Positions 16,470-26,075 of a DNA stretch of 64,000 bases are shown here, piece after piece. A model generated the notes under the pieces. The model was not told where the DNA came from. It ran no database searches and saw only the letters and a list, made by a program, of their open reading frames with translations. Source of the stretch: Microbispora siamensis (GTDB lineage: Bacteria > Actinomycetota > Actinomycetes > Streptosporangiales > Streptosporangiaceae). The position numbers and the translations under genes were made by a program. Where the stretch lies: contig NZ_BOOF01000004.1 in assembly GCF_016863095.1 (NCBI RefSeq), positions 186,001 through 250,000 on the forward strand. The letters run 5' to 3'. Position 1 is the stretch's first letter. Each line of letters opens with the position of its first letter.

Positions 16470-16946
16470 CTACTCCGGGATGCTCGACTTGATCGGCTCG
16501 GCGAGGTCGACCAGCACGGCCCCGGCCTGGTGCTCCTGCCCGATCGTCACCTCGACGTACGCGACCCGGTTGGTCGACGTGAACAGCGTCGGCCGGCGCG
16601 GGTCCTGGAACCAGCCGACGCCGTTGATGTCGGCGACCTCCGCCGTCGGCTCCATGTTGGCCGGCCGGGGCACGCCGCAGCGCAGGGCGATCTGGCCGTC
16701 GCCCCAGACGGCGACGTACGGCGAGGGCGGCTCGGAGGCGGCCCGGCCGAGCCCGTCGAGCGTCTTCGGCAGCGCCGCGTCGAGCTTGCGGCAGGCCGCC
16801 GCCGCCTCGCCGGTCGGCGTGGGCGGCTCCACGTGGACGGTGGACGAGCAGCCGGCGAGCAGGGCGAGCGCCGCCAGGGCCGTGCCTGCCAGCGCGGCGC
16901 GGGTGCCTGCCTGCGCGGCGCGTACGGGCCCCTTCGCCTCTCGCAT
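16470..16946 (-). CDS. DUF3515-family lipoprotein
   Basis: 158 residues from ATG at 16946, which has GGGGAG 4 bases upstream. A basic N-terminus and hydrophobic segment lead to the lipobox LALLAGC, so the protein is predicted to be anchored outside the membrane by Cys. The mature part begins SSTVHVEPPTPTGEA and contains the DUF3515 pattern CRKLDAALPKTLDGL, WGDGQIALRCGV, and a second Cys, consistent with a disulfide. Function is unknown. The family is actinobacterial and usually lies between ddl and thiL, as here. It follows the Lrp-domain gene by 23 bases. Confidence 0.86.
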   Translation of the reverse strand: MREAKGPVRAAQAGTRAALAGTALAALALLAGCSSTVHVEPPTPTGEAAAACRKLDAALPKTLDGLGRAASEPPSPYVAVWGDGQIALRCGVPRPANMEPTAEVADINGVGWFQDPRRPTLFTSTNRVAYVEVTIGQEHQAGAVLVDLAEPIKSSIPE

Positions 16947-16969
16947 CGTCTCCCCGGCTCGTGTTCCGC

Positions 16970-17203
16970 TCAGATGTGGACGATCGGACACGTCAGTGTA
17001 CGGGTGATGCCGTGCACGGCCTGGATCTGGGCCACCACGAGCTTGCCGAGCTCGTCCACGTTGTTGGCCTGGGCGCGGACGATCACGTCGTAGGGGCCGG
17101 TGACATCCTCGGCCTGTGTCACCCCGGGGATGGAGGAGATCTCCTCGGCCACATTGGCGGCCCTGCCGACCTCGGTCTGGATAAGGATGTAGGCCTGCAC
17201 CAT
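16970..17203 (-). CDS. stand-alone Lrp/AsnC ligand-binding (RAM) domain protein
   Basis: 77 residues from ATG at 17203. The whole protein is the RAM effector domain of Lrp/AsnC regulators (AYILIQTEVGRAANVAEEISSIPGVTQAEDVTGPYDVIVRAQANN), without the helix-turn-helix. Such proteins form ring-shaped oligomers and bind amino acids; their target is generally unknown, and interference with full-length Lrp proteins is one idea. It lies directly upstream of the DUF3515 gene and divergent from thiL. Confidence 0.9.
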   Translation of the reverse strand: MVQAYILIQTEVGRAANVAEEISSIPGVTQAEDVTGPYDVIVRAQANNVDELGKLVVAQIQAVHGITRTLTCPIVHI

Positions 17204-17268
17204 GACGTCCTCCGGGTAGAGATCAGTGCCGGAGCGTAACCGTACCTCGAATGCACTAGGGGTGTGCT

Positions 17269-18219
17269 ATCACAGTCGGAGATCTCGGCGAATTCGGAGT
17301 AATTCAGCGGATATCGGGACGCCTTCCGCGGACCGCGGCCGTACTGCTGGGCCCCGGCGACGACGCCGCGGTCCTGAAGGCCCCCGACGGCCGGGTTGTC
17401 GTGAGCACGGATCTACTGATCGAGGGTAGGCACTTCCGCCGCGACTGGTCGAGTGGCTACGACATCGGCCGTAAGGCGGCGGCGCAGAACCTTTCCGACA
17501 TCGTTGCCATGGGGGCCGATCCCACCGCCCTCGTGGTCGGCCTGGGCCTGCCCGCGGACGTCGGCACCGACTGGGTGGACGCCCTGACCGACGGCTTCCG
17601 CGACGAGTGCGACCTGGTGGGGGCGACCGTGGCGGGCGGCGACATCGCCCGTTCTGACGCCGTCGTGCTCGGCGTGACCGCGCTGGGCGACCTCGGCGGC
17701 AGGGCTCCGGTGACCCGGTCGGGCGCGCGGCCTGGTGACGTGGTCGCGGTGGCGGGGCGCCTCGGCCACGCGGCGGCCGGCCTGGCCCTGCTCGGGGCGG
17801 GGGTGACCGGCGGTTCCCCGGATCTCGTGACCCTGCTGGAGGCGCACCACCGTCCCCGGCCGCCGTACCCGTGCGGCCCGCGGGCCGCACTGCTCGGCGC
17901 GACGGCCATGCTCGACGTCAGCGACGGCCTGCTGCAGGACCTCGGGCACGTCGCCGACGCGAGCGGCGTGGCCGTCGAGTTGGACGCCGCCGCCCTGCCC
18001 GTGCCGGAGGCGCTGTCCGCGGCGGCGCGCGAACTCGGCGCGGACCCCCTGGAGTGGGTGCTGACCGGCGGTGACGACCACGCTCTGGCCGCGACGTTCC
18101 CTCCCGAGGTACGGCTGCCGCCCGAGTGGACGCGTGTGGGGGCGGTCACGGAAGGTCGCGGAGTGCGGGTCGACGGACGCACCTGGACCAGAGGGGGATG
18201 GGATCACTTCCGTGCTTGA
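17269..18219 (+). CDS. thiL: thiamine-monophosphate kinase, apparent ATC start
   Basis: About 316 residues. ThiL makes thiamine diphosphate from thiamine phosphate and ATP. The conserved N-terminus TVGDLGEFGVIQRISGRLP and the Mg-binding GPGDDAAVL are encoded in frame, but upstream of them the frame has no ATG, GTG or TTG back to a TAG at 17257. The likely start is ATC at 17269, with AGGGG at 17258-17262 six bases before it. The first canonical codon, GTG at 17401 (residue 45), would remove the GDD motif. Other motifs: STDLLIEGRHFRRDW, GRKAAAQNLSDIVAMGA, VAGGDIARSD, MLDVSDGLLQDLGH, VLTGGDDHAL. A one-base sequence error is the alternative. The family call is secure; the start is not. Confidence 0.9.
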   Translation: MTVGDLGEFGVIQRISGRLPRTAAVLLGPGDDAAVLKAPDGRVVVSTDLLIEGRHFRRDWSSGYDIGRKAAAQNLSDIVAMGADPTALVVGLGLPADVGTDWVDALTDGFRDECDLVGATVAGGDIARSDAVVLGVTALGDLGGRAPVTRSGARPGDVVAVAGRLGHAAAGLALLGAGVTGGSPDLVTLLEAHHRPRPPYPCGPRAALLGATAMLDVSDGLLQDLGHVADASGVAVELDAAALPVPEALSAAARELGADPLEWVLTGGDDHALAATFPPEVRLPPEWTRVGAVTEGRGVRVDGRTWTRGGWDHFRA

Positions 18220-18229
18220 TGTGAAATTT

Positions 18230-18259
18230 GTGACATAGGCGTATTAGATCTGTTATTAA
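18230..18259 (+). promoter_or_regulatory. predicted vegetative promoter
   Basis: GTGACA (18230-18235) and TATTAA (18254-18259) with an 18-base spacer lie in an AT-rich gap unusual for this window. Transcription would start near 18266, about 25 bases before the ATG of the CBM2-like membrane protein, leaving room for its ribosome site (GGAAGGA, 18279-18285). Confidence 0.5.
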
Positions 18260-18290
18260 GTATGGCGGTCAGGCAACAGGAAGGACCGTC

Positions 18291-19625
18291 ATGGGCCGTC
18301 ACACCGCAGGACGCAACGCGCGAGAGGGACAGCCCTCCCCGGCTCAGGACGATCCTCCGGGGCGGGCCGCAGGCCCGGACCATCTGGCCTTCCGTCCTCC
18401 GGCGACGCCGGGTGACGCCGCACAGGCCGGTGGGGCTGTGCCGTGGCCCGTGCCGCCCTCGGAGGCGACGACCCGGATGTTCGCCGCCCTGTCGCCCGAG
18501 AGGCTGGAGTCCGAGAGCCTGGCATCGTCCGAGCACCTGATGATGTCCGAGCATCTGACGACGTCCGAGGGCCGCGGCTCTTCGGGGCGGGGCCGGGACG
18601 GGCGCGCGAAGCGGCCGAGGCGTACGCGGCGGCTCGCGCTCGTGTCGGGGCTGTCCGTGCTGCTGGCCGTGGGCGTCACGGCCGGCGGCGCACGGCTGAT
18701 CGCCGGTCGGACCTCCCTGATCATGGAGCAGCCGACGACGGCCTGCCCGACGTCCGGGAACTGCGCCGCCGCGGGCGGGCCGTACGGAGCGTCCGGCTCC
18801 GGCCAGGCCCTCGGTGAGACGTCCGCGCCCGGCGATCCGACCGGCGACCCGGTCCAGAACGGCCAGGACCAGTCAGGCTCCGGCAAGACCGGTTCCGGGC
18901 AGGACGACACCGGGCAGGGCGGATCGGCGGCTCCTCAGGCCACACCGGTTTCCACGGCGACCTCGAAGGGCAGGGATCGCGACCACACGTCCGCCCGTAC
19001 GCGCACCCCGTCCACCGCCGCCCCGCGTGCGTCGGCCCACGCGTCTCCGCGGGTGGGCGATGCTCCCGCCACGGTCACGGCCGTCCCGGACACGGCGGAG
19101 GTCGTGCCCGATAACGACGCGGCCCCCGGCGACACCACGCCCGGCGACAGCGGGAACAGCGGGAGCACAGGGAACACCGGGAGCACAGGGAACACCGGGG
19201 GCACTTCGGGCACGGACGCGGCCGACGCGGGCTCGACCGGCACGACCGGCTCTACTGGCGCGGACACGGCGCAGACGAAGTCCGCTCTGGCCGCCGGCGG
19301 CCCGGCGGTGCGGCTGCGCTTCACGGTCACACACCGTGACGGGAGCGGGTACGCGGCCCGGCTCACCGTACGCAACGAGGGGCCGGCCCTGCCCGCCTGG
19401 ACCATCCGGCTGGCCGTCGGCGGGCAGGTGACGGCGGTCGAGGGGGCGGACTGGAGGCAGCAGGGAGACACCCTGACCCTGAGCTCGCAGACCGCGCTGG
19501 GCGAGGGCGGCACGCTGACGCTGACCATCCACGCCGACGGCCCGTCCGCCGCGCCCGCCGACTGCGTGCTCTCGGAGGGGCGATGCGAAGTCACCGGCCC
19601 CGGCCACTCCCGGCACCGCGACTGA
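18291..19625 (+). CDS. membrane-anchored protein with low-complexity stalk and CBM2-like domain
   Basis: 444 residues, ATG at 18291. Order: hydrophilic cytoplasmic region (1-~115) with a local repeat [16 protein letters not shown] (~79-95) and a basic stop ([10 protein letters not shown]); one membrane helix ([22 protein letters not shown], ~117-138); an extracellular Gly/Ser/Thr/Pro linker of ~180 residues with short tandem repeats (GSTGNT); and a C-terminal beta domain (~330-435: [27 protein letters not shown], ending [11 protein letters not shown]) like a family 2 carbohydrate-binding module with its Cys pair. No catalytic domain is present. It may display a binding module on the cell surface; ligand unknown. 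Some CBM2 surface Trp residues are not obvious, so cellulose binding is uncertain. Confidence 0.75.
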   Translation: MGRHTAGRNAREGQPSPAQDDPPGRAAGPDHLAFRPPATPGDAAQAGGAVPWPVPPSEATTRMFAALSPERLESESLASSEHLMMSEHLTTSEGRGSSGRGRDGRAKRPRRTRRLALVSGLSVLLAVGVTAGGARLIAGRTSLIMEQPTTACPTSGNCAAAGGPYGASGSGQALGETSAPGDPTGDPVQNGQDQSGSGKTGSGQDDTGQGGSAAPQATPVSTATSKGRDRDHTSARTRTPSTAAPRASAHASPRVGDAPATVTAVPDTAEVVPDNDAAPGDTTPGDSGNSGSTGNTGSTGNTGGTSGTDAADAGSTGTTGSTGADTAQTKSALAAGGPAVRLRFTVTHRDGSGYAARLTVRNEGPALPAWTIRLAVGGQVTAVEGADWRQQGDTLTLSSQTALGEGGTLTLTIHADGPSAAPADCVLSEGRCEVTGPGHSRHRD

Positions 19626-19676
19626 CCGCCCCGCCGCGACGCCCGCCCCGCCGCGACGCCCGCTCCGCCGGGACGC
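19626..19676. repeat. three 17-bp tandem repeats
   Basis: CCGCCCCGCCGCGACGC is present twice exactly (19626-19642, 19643-19659) and once with two changes (19660-19676), directly after the stop of the CBM2-like protein. A GC hairpin-forming tract follows. It may act as a transcript end, but looks mainly like slippage. Confidence 0.75.
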
Positions 19677-19766
19677 CCGCCCTGATCGGGCCCGCCCGGC
19701 CGGGGTGTCCGCCCCGGGGATGGGGCGTTTTCCGGCGAGTGGCCGGCGTTTTGGTTGGATGGGCGC

Positions 19767-20564
<798 letters not shown>

Positions 20565-20590
20565 GTCGTCAGCGGCAGGCCCCAGCGGAC

Positions 20591-21433
20591 TCAGCGGAAG
20601 TCGGCGGCGTGGTCGGCGGCCCATTCCCGGAACGTCCGCGCGGGTCTTCCGGTGATCTCCTCCACCGTCGAGGTGATCAGGTCGGAGCGGGGCCGTCGTG
20701 TGCTCGCCAGCAGTGCCTCGACCAGGGCGGGCGGCCTGCCGTCCGCGAGCATCCGCTCCCGTGCCGTCTCCACGGGGACCTTCTCGAAGCGCAGGGGACG
20801 GCCGATCGCCTCTCCGATCATGCGGACCTGGTCGGCCCTGCTCACCACCTGTGGTCCGGTCAGCACGTACCTGGCGCCCACGTGCCCGTCGCCAGTGAGC
20901 ACGCGCGCCGCCACGGCCGCGACGTCGGCCTGGTGGACCACCGCCGTGGGGGCGATGTCGGGGCCGCGTACGACACCGTCCTGCCGGATCTGCCCGGCCC
21001 ACCCCAGGGCGTTGGAGGCGATCGTGTCGGCCCGCAGGATGGTCCACTCCAGCCCCGACGCCGTGATGAGGCTCTCCATGTCGGCGTGGAGCCGGTAGAT
21101 CGGATCGGTCTGCCGTTCGGCGTTATCGTCCACACCCGACGACGACAGGTACACGAGGCGGCGGGCGGAGCCCGCGATCGTGGCGAGGACGGCCGGCGCG
21201 CCCTCGGACGTGAGGAAGGGCCAGACCAGGAACACCGTCGTGATCCCGCTCAGCGCCCTTTCCAGGGTTTCCGGCTCGGACAGGTCTCCTGCCGCGATCT
21301 CCACGCCTTCGGGCAGGCGGGTCGTCAGGGCATCGCGCACGAACGCGCGCACCGGGACACCGGCGGATACGAGCTGAGTGACGACTTCCCGGCCGACGTT
21401 GCCGGTCGCGCCCGTCACGAGAATCTGGGTCAT
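20591..21433 (-). CDS. NmrA-like NAD(P)-binding protein
   Basis: 280 residues from ATG at 21433 (MTQILVTGATGNVGREV). Longer frames to 21523 would cross the rpmB terminator hairpin. It is an atypical SDR with the Rossmann motif GATGNVG, then LVYLSSSGVDD and the NmrA/HSCARG pattern WTILRADTIASNALGW. Such proteins are NAD(P)H sensors or quinone/isoflavone-type reductases. The usual Tyr-x-x-x-Lys pair is not obvious, so a catalytic role is uncertain. It stands alone, tail to tail with thiD, and no clear ribosome site is visible. Confidence 0.85.
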   Translation of the reverse strand: MTQILVTGATGNVGREVVTQLVSAGVPVRAFVRDALTTRLPEGVEIAAGDLSEPETLERALSGITTVFLVWPFLTSEGAPAVLATIAGSARRLVYLSSSGVDDNAERQTDPIYRLHADMESLITASGLEWTILRADTIASNALGWAGQIRQDGVVRGPDIAPTAVVHQADVAAVAARVLTGDGHVGARYVLTGPQVVSRADQVRMIGEAIGRPLRFEKVPVETARERMLADGRPPALVEALLASTRRPRSDLITSTVEEITGRPARTFREWAADHAADFR

Positions 21434-21507
21434 GATCGTGGTCAACCGCGCCGTGCCAGGGATATTCCGGCGCATATCCGTGCCGGTCGCCGGTCGGGTC
21501 ACAGGAG

Positions 21508-21546
21508 CACGAGAGCCCGCCACCGGTTCGGTGACGGGCTCTCGTG
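21508..21546 (-). terminator. rho-independent-type terminator of rpmB
   Basis: CACGAGAGCCCG (21508-21519) pairs perfectly with CGGGCTCTCGTG (21535-21546), continued by an inner CACCG/CGGTG pair around GTT after one mismatch. It lies 12 bases past the rpmB stop, on the minus strand. Confidence 0.8.
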
Positions 21547-21558
21547 GGAGTCAGTCGG

Positions 21559-21744
21559 TCAGCGCGAGACCTTGCCCGCCTTGATGCAGGAGGTGCAGAC
21601 GTTCATCCGCTTCGGCGTCCCGTTGACCACCGCGCGCACGGTCTGGATGTTGGGGTTCCAGCGGCGGCGGGTGCGGCGGTGCGAGTGGGAGATGTTGTTG
21701 CCGAAGATCGGCTTCTTGGCGCAGACGTCGCAGACGGAAGCCAC
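21559..21744 (-). CDS. rpmB: 50S ribosomal protein L28, zinc-ribbon form
   Basis: 61 residues from GTG at 21744, with AAGGAG 8 bases upstream. Motifs CDVC (residues ~5-8) and CTSC (~49-52) show the zinc-binding C+ form; [27 protein letters not shown] is the L28 core. It binds 23S rRNA near the exit site. Many actinobacteria carry a second zinc-free L28 under Zur control, not seen here. It diverges from the DAK2 gene, the usual arrangement beside recG. Confidence 0.96.
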   Translation of the reverse strand: MASVCDVCAKKPIFGNNISHSHRRTRRRWNPNIQTVRAVVNGTPKRMNVCTSCIKAGKVSR

Positions 21745-21949
21745 GGTAATCGCTCCTTTGAATCAGTCGATCGGCCCGGCGCCGGTGCAGCGGCTCGTCC
21801 GAGCAATGCCGGGACAACCGGCTGGCCACACGAGGATATCCGATGTTCACCGGTGCACGCCAAACGGGACTCCGGCGAACGGGGATAGTCTCGTACCCGC
21901 CAACGGTAGCGCATCGAGGGGCTGGAGCGCGCGGAAGGAAGGTCGGCCG

Positions 21950-23524
21950 ATGCTCAAGGTGCTCGATCCTCCCGCGGTGCGCCGCTGGTCCCGCCACTGC
22001 GCGGCGGCCCTCGGCCGGGCCAGGGCGGAGATCGACGCGCTCAACGTGTTCCCCGTGCCCGACGGCGACACCGGCACCAACCTGCACCTCACGATCCTGT
22101 CGGCGGCCGAGGCGGTGGACGCGCTGCCCGGCGACGCCGACGCGGACGCCACGTGGGAGGCCCTGACGCGCGGGGCCCTGCTCGGCGCGCGGGGCAACTC
22201 GGGAGTGATCGTCAGCCAGGCCGTCAGGGGCATGGGCGAGGTGCTCGGGCATGCGCCGGGAGGCGGCGCCGACCTGCGCGACGGGCTGACGAGGGCGGCC
22301 GAGATGGCCAGGGCGGCGGTGGTCCGGCCGGTGGAGGGCACCGTGCTGAGCGTCCTGTCGGACGCGGCGCATGCCGTACGCGACGCGCCCGACGACCTGG
22401 CCGAGGTGGCCCGCCGGGCGGCGGAGGAGGCGCGGCGGGCGCTGCGCCGTACGACGGGTCAGCTCGGCGTGCTGTCCCGCAACGGCGTGGTGGACGCGGG
22501 CGCGGCCGGGCTGGTGATCATGCTGGAGAGCCTGGCCGAGGTGGTGACCGAGGCGTACAGCGAGCGGCACGAGGTGCCCGCCCCCGCCGCGCGGATCGCG
22601 CCGGAGGAGCTCGGACGGCGGGACGGGGACGGCCCCGGTTACGAGGTCATGTACCTCCTGGACGCGGGCGCGCACGAAGTGGACCGGCTGAGGGACGAGC
22701 TCGACGCGCTGGGGGACAGCCTGGTGATCGTCGGTGGAAAGGGCCTGTGGAACGTCCACGTCCATGTGGACGACGCGGGCGCGGCGATCGAGGCCGGGCT
22801 GCGGGCCGGGCGCCCGCACCGGATCAAGGTGACCTATCTCGGGGGACGGCCGCACGAGCCGGCCCCGGCCAGGGGCGTCGTCGCGGTCGCCGCCGGTGAC
22901 GGCCTGGCCGCGCTGTTCCGGGAGGCGGGAGCGGTGGTCGTGCGGCGCGAGCCGGGCTCGGCCCCGGCGGCGGCGGCCCTGCTGCGGGCCGTCCGCGAGG
23001 CCGGCGCCGAGGTCGCGGTGCTGCCCAACGACGCGGCCGTGTACGACGTCGCCGTGGCCGCCGCGGAGATCGCCAGGGAGGAGGGCGTGACGGTCAGCGT
23101 CCTGCCCACCCGGGCGTCGGTGCAGGGCCTGGCCGCGCTGGCCGTGCACGACCCGCTGCGCCGCTTCGACGACGACATCGTGGCGATGACCGACGCCGCC
23201 GGGCACACCCGCCACGGGCACGTGTGGGTGGCCGACCGCGAGGCGATGACCAGCGCCGGGATCTGCCGCCCCGGCGACGTGCTCGGGGTGGTGGACGGCG
23301 AGGTCGCGCTGATCGGCGCGGACCTGGCGGCGACCGCGGTCGAGGTCGCCCGGCGCCTGGTCTCCGGCGGCAGCGAGATGGTCACGCTCGTCACCGGCGC
23401 CGGCGCGCCCGAGGCGCTGCTCGACGCCGTACGCGACCATCTGGAGCGGGCCCGCCCGGACCTGGAGATCGTCGTGTACGAGGGCGGGCAGGGCGGCTAT
23501 CCCCTCCTGATCGGCGTCGAGTAG
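21950..23524 (+). CDS. DAK2-domain fatty-acid-kinase-like protein
   Basis: 524 residues from ATG at 21950, with AAGGAAGG upstream; the frame is open far to the left but the homologous part starts here. The N-terminal DhaL/DAK2 domain (~1-200) has the nucleotide/metal motif NVFPVPDGDTGTNLHLT and ARGNSGVIVSQ; then comes a middle domain and a C-terminal DegV-like/EDD-type region (~300-524) with VLPNDAAVYDVA and GGQGGYPLLIGVE. This is the FakA/YloV architecture: the ATP-binding half of a fatty-acid kinase that works with a FakB lipid-binding protein. No fakB is adjacent. The gene is 36 bases from recG, a conserved order. Confidence 0.9.
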   Translation: MLKVLDPPAVRRWSRHCAAALGRARAEIDALNVFPVPDGDTGTNLHLTILSAAEAVDALPGDADADATWEALTRGALLGARGNSGVIVSQAVRGMGEVLGHAPGGGADLRDGLTRAAEMARAAVVRPVEGTVLSVLSDAAHAVRDAPDDLAEVARRAAEEARRALRRTTGQLGVLSRNGVVDAGAAGLVIMLESLAEVVTEAYSERHEVPAPAARIAPEELGRRDGDGPGYEVMYLLDAGAHEVDRLRDELDALGDSLVIVGGKGLWNVHVHVDDAGAAIEAGLRAGRPHRIKVTYLGGRPHEPAPARGVVAVAAGDGLAALFREAGAVVVRREPGSAPAAAALLRAVREAGAEVAVLPNDAAVYDVAVAAAEIAREEGVTVSVLPTRASVQGLAALAVHDPLRRFDDDIVAMTDAAGHTRHGHVWVADREAMTSAGICRPGDVLGVVDGEVALIGADLAATAVEVARRLVSGGSEMVTLVTGAGAPEALLDAVRDHLERARPDLEIVVYEGGQGGYPLLIGVE

Positions 23525-23560
23525 CCGGATTGTCGGCCTGTACGGGTAGGAATTGGTGTC

Positions 23561-25723
23561 GTGACGAGCTTCGACGAGCCGCTCAAGAAGGTGGTCGGCA
23601 GGTCGGCCGCCCCGCTGGAGAGCGCGCTGGGCATCAGCACGGTCGGTGAACTGCTGCGCCACTATCCGCGGCGGTACGCGCAGCGGGGAGAGCTGACGCC
23701 CATCGCGTCACTGGAGCACGACGAGCACGTCACCGTGGTCGCCAAGGTGTCGTCCGCCGTGCGCAGGCCGATGAAGAACCGGCAGGGCACCTGGCTCGAC
23801 ATCGAGGTGACCGACGGCAAGGAGAAGCTGCACCTGGCCTTCTTCGGCAAGGGCGCCTACGTCGCCGAGCAGCGGCTCACCCCCGGCACCGAGGCGATGT
23901 TCTCCGGCAAGGTCGGCGTCTTCGTCGGCGGCAGGACCAGGCGCGTCTCGCTCACCCATCCCGAGTACGAGTCGTTCGACGAGACGGAGGAGACGGCCGA
24001 GGAGTTCGCCTCCGCGCTGGTGCCGATCTACCCCTCCGCCCAGGGGCTGCCGAGCTGGAAGATCCGCCGGGCCGTGCGCACGGTGCTCGACGTGCTCAGC
24101 CTGGACGACCCGGTGCCCGCCGAGATACGGGAGCGGCTGGGGCTGCTGCCGATCGAGGAGGCGTTGCGGCGCGTCCACCGGCCCCGCAGCCAGGCGGACG
24201 TCGCCCGGTCGCACGACCGGCTGAAGTTCGACGAGGCGTTCGTCCTGCAGGCCGTGTTGGTGCGGCGGCGCATGGCCGCGTCCGCCTGGCTCGCCAGGGC
24301 CCGCCCCGGGCGCGACGACGGGCTGCTGCGCGAGTTCGACAAGCGGCTGCCGTTCCAGCTCACCGAGGGGCAGCGGCAGGTGGGCGAGGAGATCGCCGCC
24401 GACCTCGCCCGTGAACACCCCATGCACCGGCTCCTGCAGGGCGAGGTCGGCGCGGGCAAGACCGTGGTCGCGCTGCGCGCGATGCTCCAGGTGGTCGACT
24501 CGGGCGGGCAGGCCGTGCTGCTCGCCCCCACCGAGGTCCTCGCCCAGCAGCACCACCGGTCGATCGTGAACATGCTGGGCGACCTCGCGGCCGGTGGGAT
24601 GTTCGGCGGAACCTCGGTCGCGCTGCTCACCGGCTCGATGGGGGCCGCCGCGCGGCGCAGCGCGCTGCTCGACGCCGCCTCAGGCGCGGCCGGCATCGTG
24701 ATCGGCACCCACGCCGTGCTGCAGGAGCACGTCCAGTTCGCCGACCTCGGGCTGGTCGTGGTGGACGAGCAGCACAGGTTCGGCGTCGAGCAGCGCGACG
24801 CGCTGCGTGAGAAGGGCGGCGGCGGACGTCCCCACGTGCTGGTCATGACGGCGACGCCGATCCCGCGGACGGTCGCGATGACCGTGTTCGGCGACCTGGA
24901 GGTCTCCACGCTGTCCCAGCTCCCGTCGGGCCGGGCCCCGATCACCACCCACGTGGTGCCCGCCGCGGAGAAGCCCCACTTCCTCGACCGCGCCTGGCAG
25001 CGGGTACGCGAGGAGGTCGGCCTGGGCCGCCAGGCGTACGTGGTGTGCCCGCGCATCGGCGACCAGGAGGGCGACGAGGGCGACCTGGCGAAGGACGACG
25101 ACGAGCGCAGGCCGCCCCTGGCGGTGCTCGACGTCGCGCGCATGCTCGCGGAGGGGCCGCTGGCCGGCCTGCGGATCGAGGCGCTGCACGGCAAGCTCGC
25201 GCCCGAGGACAAGGACGCGGCGATGCGCGCCTTCTCCCGGGGCGAGATCGACGTCCTGGTCGCGACCACGGTCATCGAGGTCGGCGTCGACGTCCCCAAC
25301 TCGTCGGTGATGGTCATCATGGACGCCGACCGCTTCGGCGTCTCCCAGCTCCACCAGTTGCGCGGCCGGGTGGGCCGGGGCGGGCTGCCCGGGCTGTGCC
25401 TGCTCGTGAGCGAGGCCCCGGAGGGCACCCAGGCGCGCCGCAGGCTCGACGCGGTGGCGGCGACCCTCGACGGCTTCGAGCTGTCCCGTGTCGACCTGGA
25501 GCAGCGCCGGGAGGGCGACGTGCTCGGCGCCGCCCAGTCGGGGCGCAGGTCCTCGCTCAAGCTGCTGCAGCTCCTGCGCGACGAGGACGTGATCGAGGCC
25601 GCCCGGGCCGAGGCGACCGCCCTGCTGTCCGCCGACTCCGAGCTGTCGGCTCACCCGGCCCTGCGCGCCGAGATCGACACCATGGTCGCCGACGAACGCG
25701 CAGAGTTCCTCGAAAAGGCGTGA
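23561..25723 (+). CDS. recG: ATP-dependent DNA helicase RecG
   Basis: 720 residues from GTG at 23561. Wedge/OB domain ~45-150; Walker A LLQGEVGAGKTVVALRAM (~297-314), DEQH box VVVDEQHRFGVEQRD, motif III MTATPIPRT, motif V TTVIEVGVDVPNSSVMV and motif VI QLRGRVGRG. It reverses stalled replication forks and processes Holliday junctions. The C-terminal TRG-like region is present (GFELSRVDLEQRREGDVLG). Length and order are normal for the family. A hairpin follows at 25750. Confidence 0.96.
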   Translation: MTSFDEPLKKVVGRSAAPLESALGISTVGELLRHYPRRYAQRGELTPIASLEHDEHVTVVAKVSSAVRRPMKNRQGTWLDIEVTDGKEKLHLAFFGKGAYVAEQRLTPGTEAMFSGKVGVFVGGRTRRVSLTHPEYESFDETEETAEEFASALVPIYPSAQGLPSWKIRRAVRTVLDVLSLDDPVPAEIRERLGLLPIEEALRRVHRPRSQADVARSHDRLKFDEAFVLQAVLVRRRMAASAWLARARPGRDDGLLREFDKRLPFQLTEGQRQVGEEIAADLAREHPMHRLLQGEVGAGKTVVALRAMLQVVDSGGQAVLLAPTEVLAQQHHRSIVNMLGDLAAGGMFGGTSVALLTGSMGAAARRSALLDAASGAAGIVIGTHAVLQEHVQFADLGLVVVDEQHRFGVEQRDALREKGGGGRPHVLVMTATPIPRTVAMTVFGDLEVSTLSQLPSGRAPITTHVVPAAEKPHFLDRAWQRVREEVGLGRQAYVVCPRIGDQEGDEGDLAKDDDERRPPLAVLDVARMLAEGPLAGLRIEALHGKLAPEDKDAAMRAFSRGEIDVLVATTVIEVGVDVPNSSVMVIMDADRFGVSQLHQLRGRVGRGGLPGLCLLVSEAPEGTQARRRLDAVAATLDGFELSRVDLEQRREGDVLGAAQSGRRSSLKLLQLLRDEDVIEAARAEATALLSADSELSAHPALRAEIDTMVADERAEFLEKA

Positions 25724-25749
25724 TCGCCGGTGTGCGGGCCGGAAAGTGA

Positions 25750-25779
25750 AACGGGCGCCGTGTGAACACGACGCCCGTT
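25750..25779 (+). terminator. hairpin terminator of recG
   Basis: AACGGGCGCCGTGT (25750-25763) pairs with ACACGACGCCCGTT (25766-25779), 13 of 14 positions, around a two-base gap, so the real loop is wider. It lies 26 bases past the recG stop. Confidence 0.7.
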
Positions 25780-26075
25780 AACGACCCAGGGCCCAGCCTT
25801 GGGACGGCCTCCCCCCGAATGCCGTCCCCGGCCGGGCCCGCCCTCGGGTCAGGTGCCGAGGGCGCCGACGTGCGGAAGGGCTCACGACCACGCCGGCCGG
25901 CCTTCCCCTGGGTCACCGTGAAGGCCGCAGAACTCATGATGCGCATGTGACGGAGCCCGCGATACGGCTCTTACTCATTCGTCGCCGCCGCTTGCCCACT
26001 CTTGACCTGTGCGATCTTCCCGGCCTCTTCCGCCCGCCGTGCCGGGAAGGCCGTCGCGGGCGGGACAATGAAGGC
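25780..26075. other. intergenic region between recG and rsmD
   Basis: About 300 bases with a second stem-loop (GGGACGGC 25801-25808 with GCCGTCCC 25821-25828). The rest holds no protein I can support; short frames here have no ribosome site and no family. The promoter for the rsmD-coaD run should lie in the right half, but no clear -35/-10 pair is visible. Confidence 0.5.

Noticed and set aside
17204..19766. TPP (THI-box) riboswitch near thiL or thiD
   Set aside because: I looked for the conserved CTGAGA and ACCTGA elements and found no convincing pair.
25762..25950. 62-aa ORF after recG
   Set aside because: It starts inside the recG terminator, has no ribosome site and no recognisable sequence.
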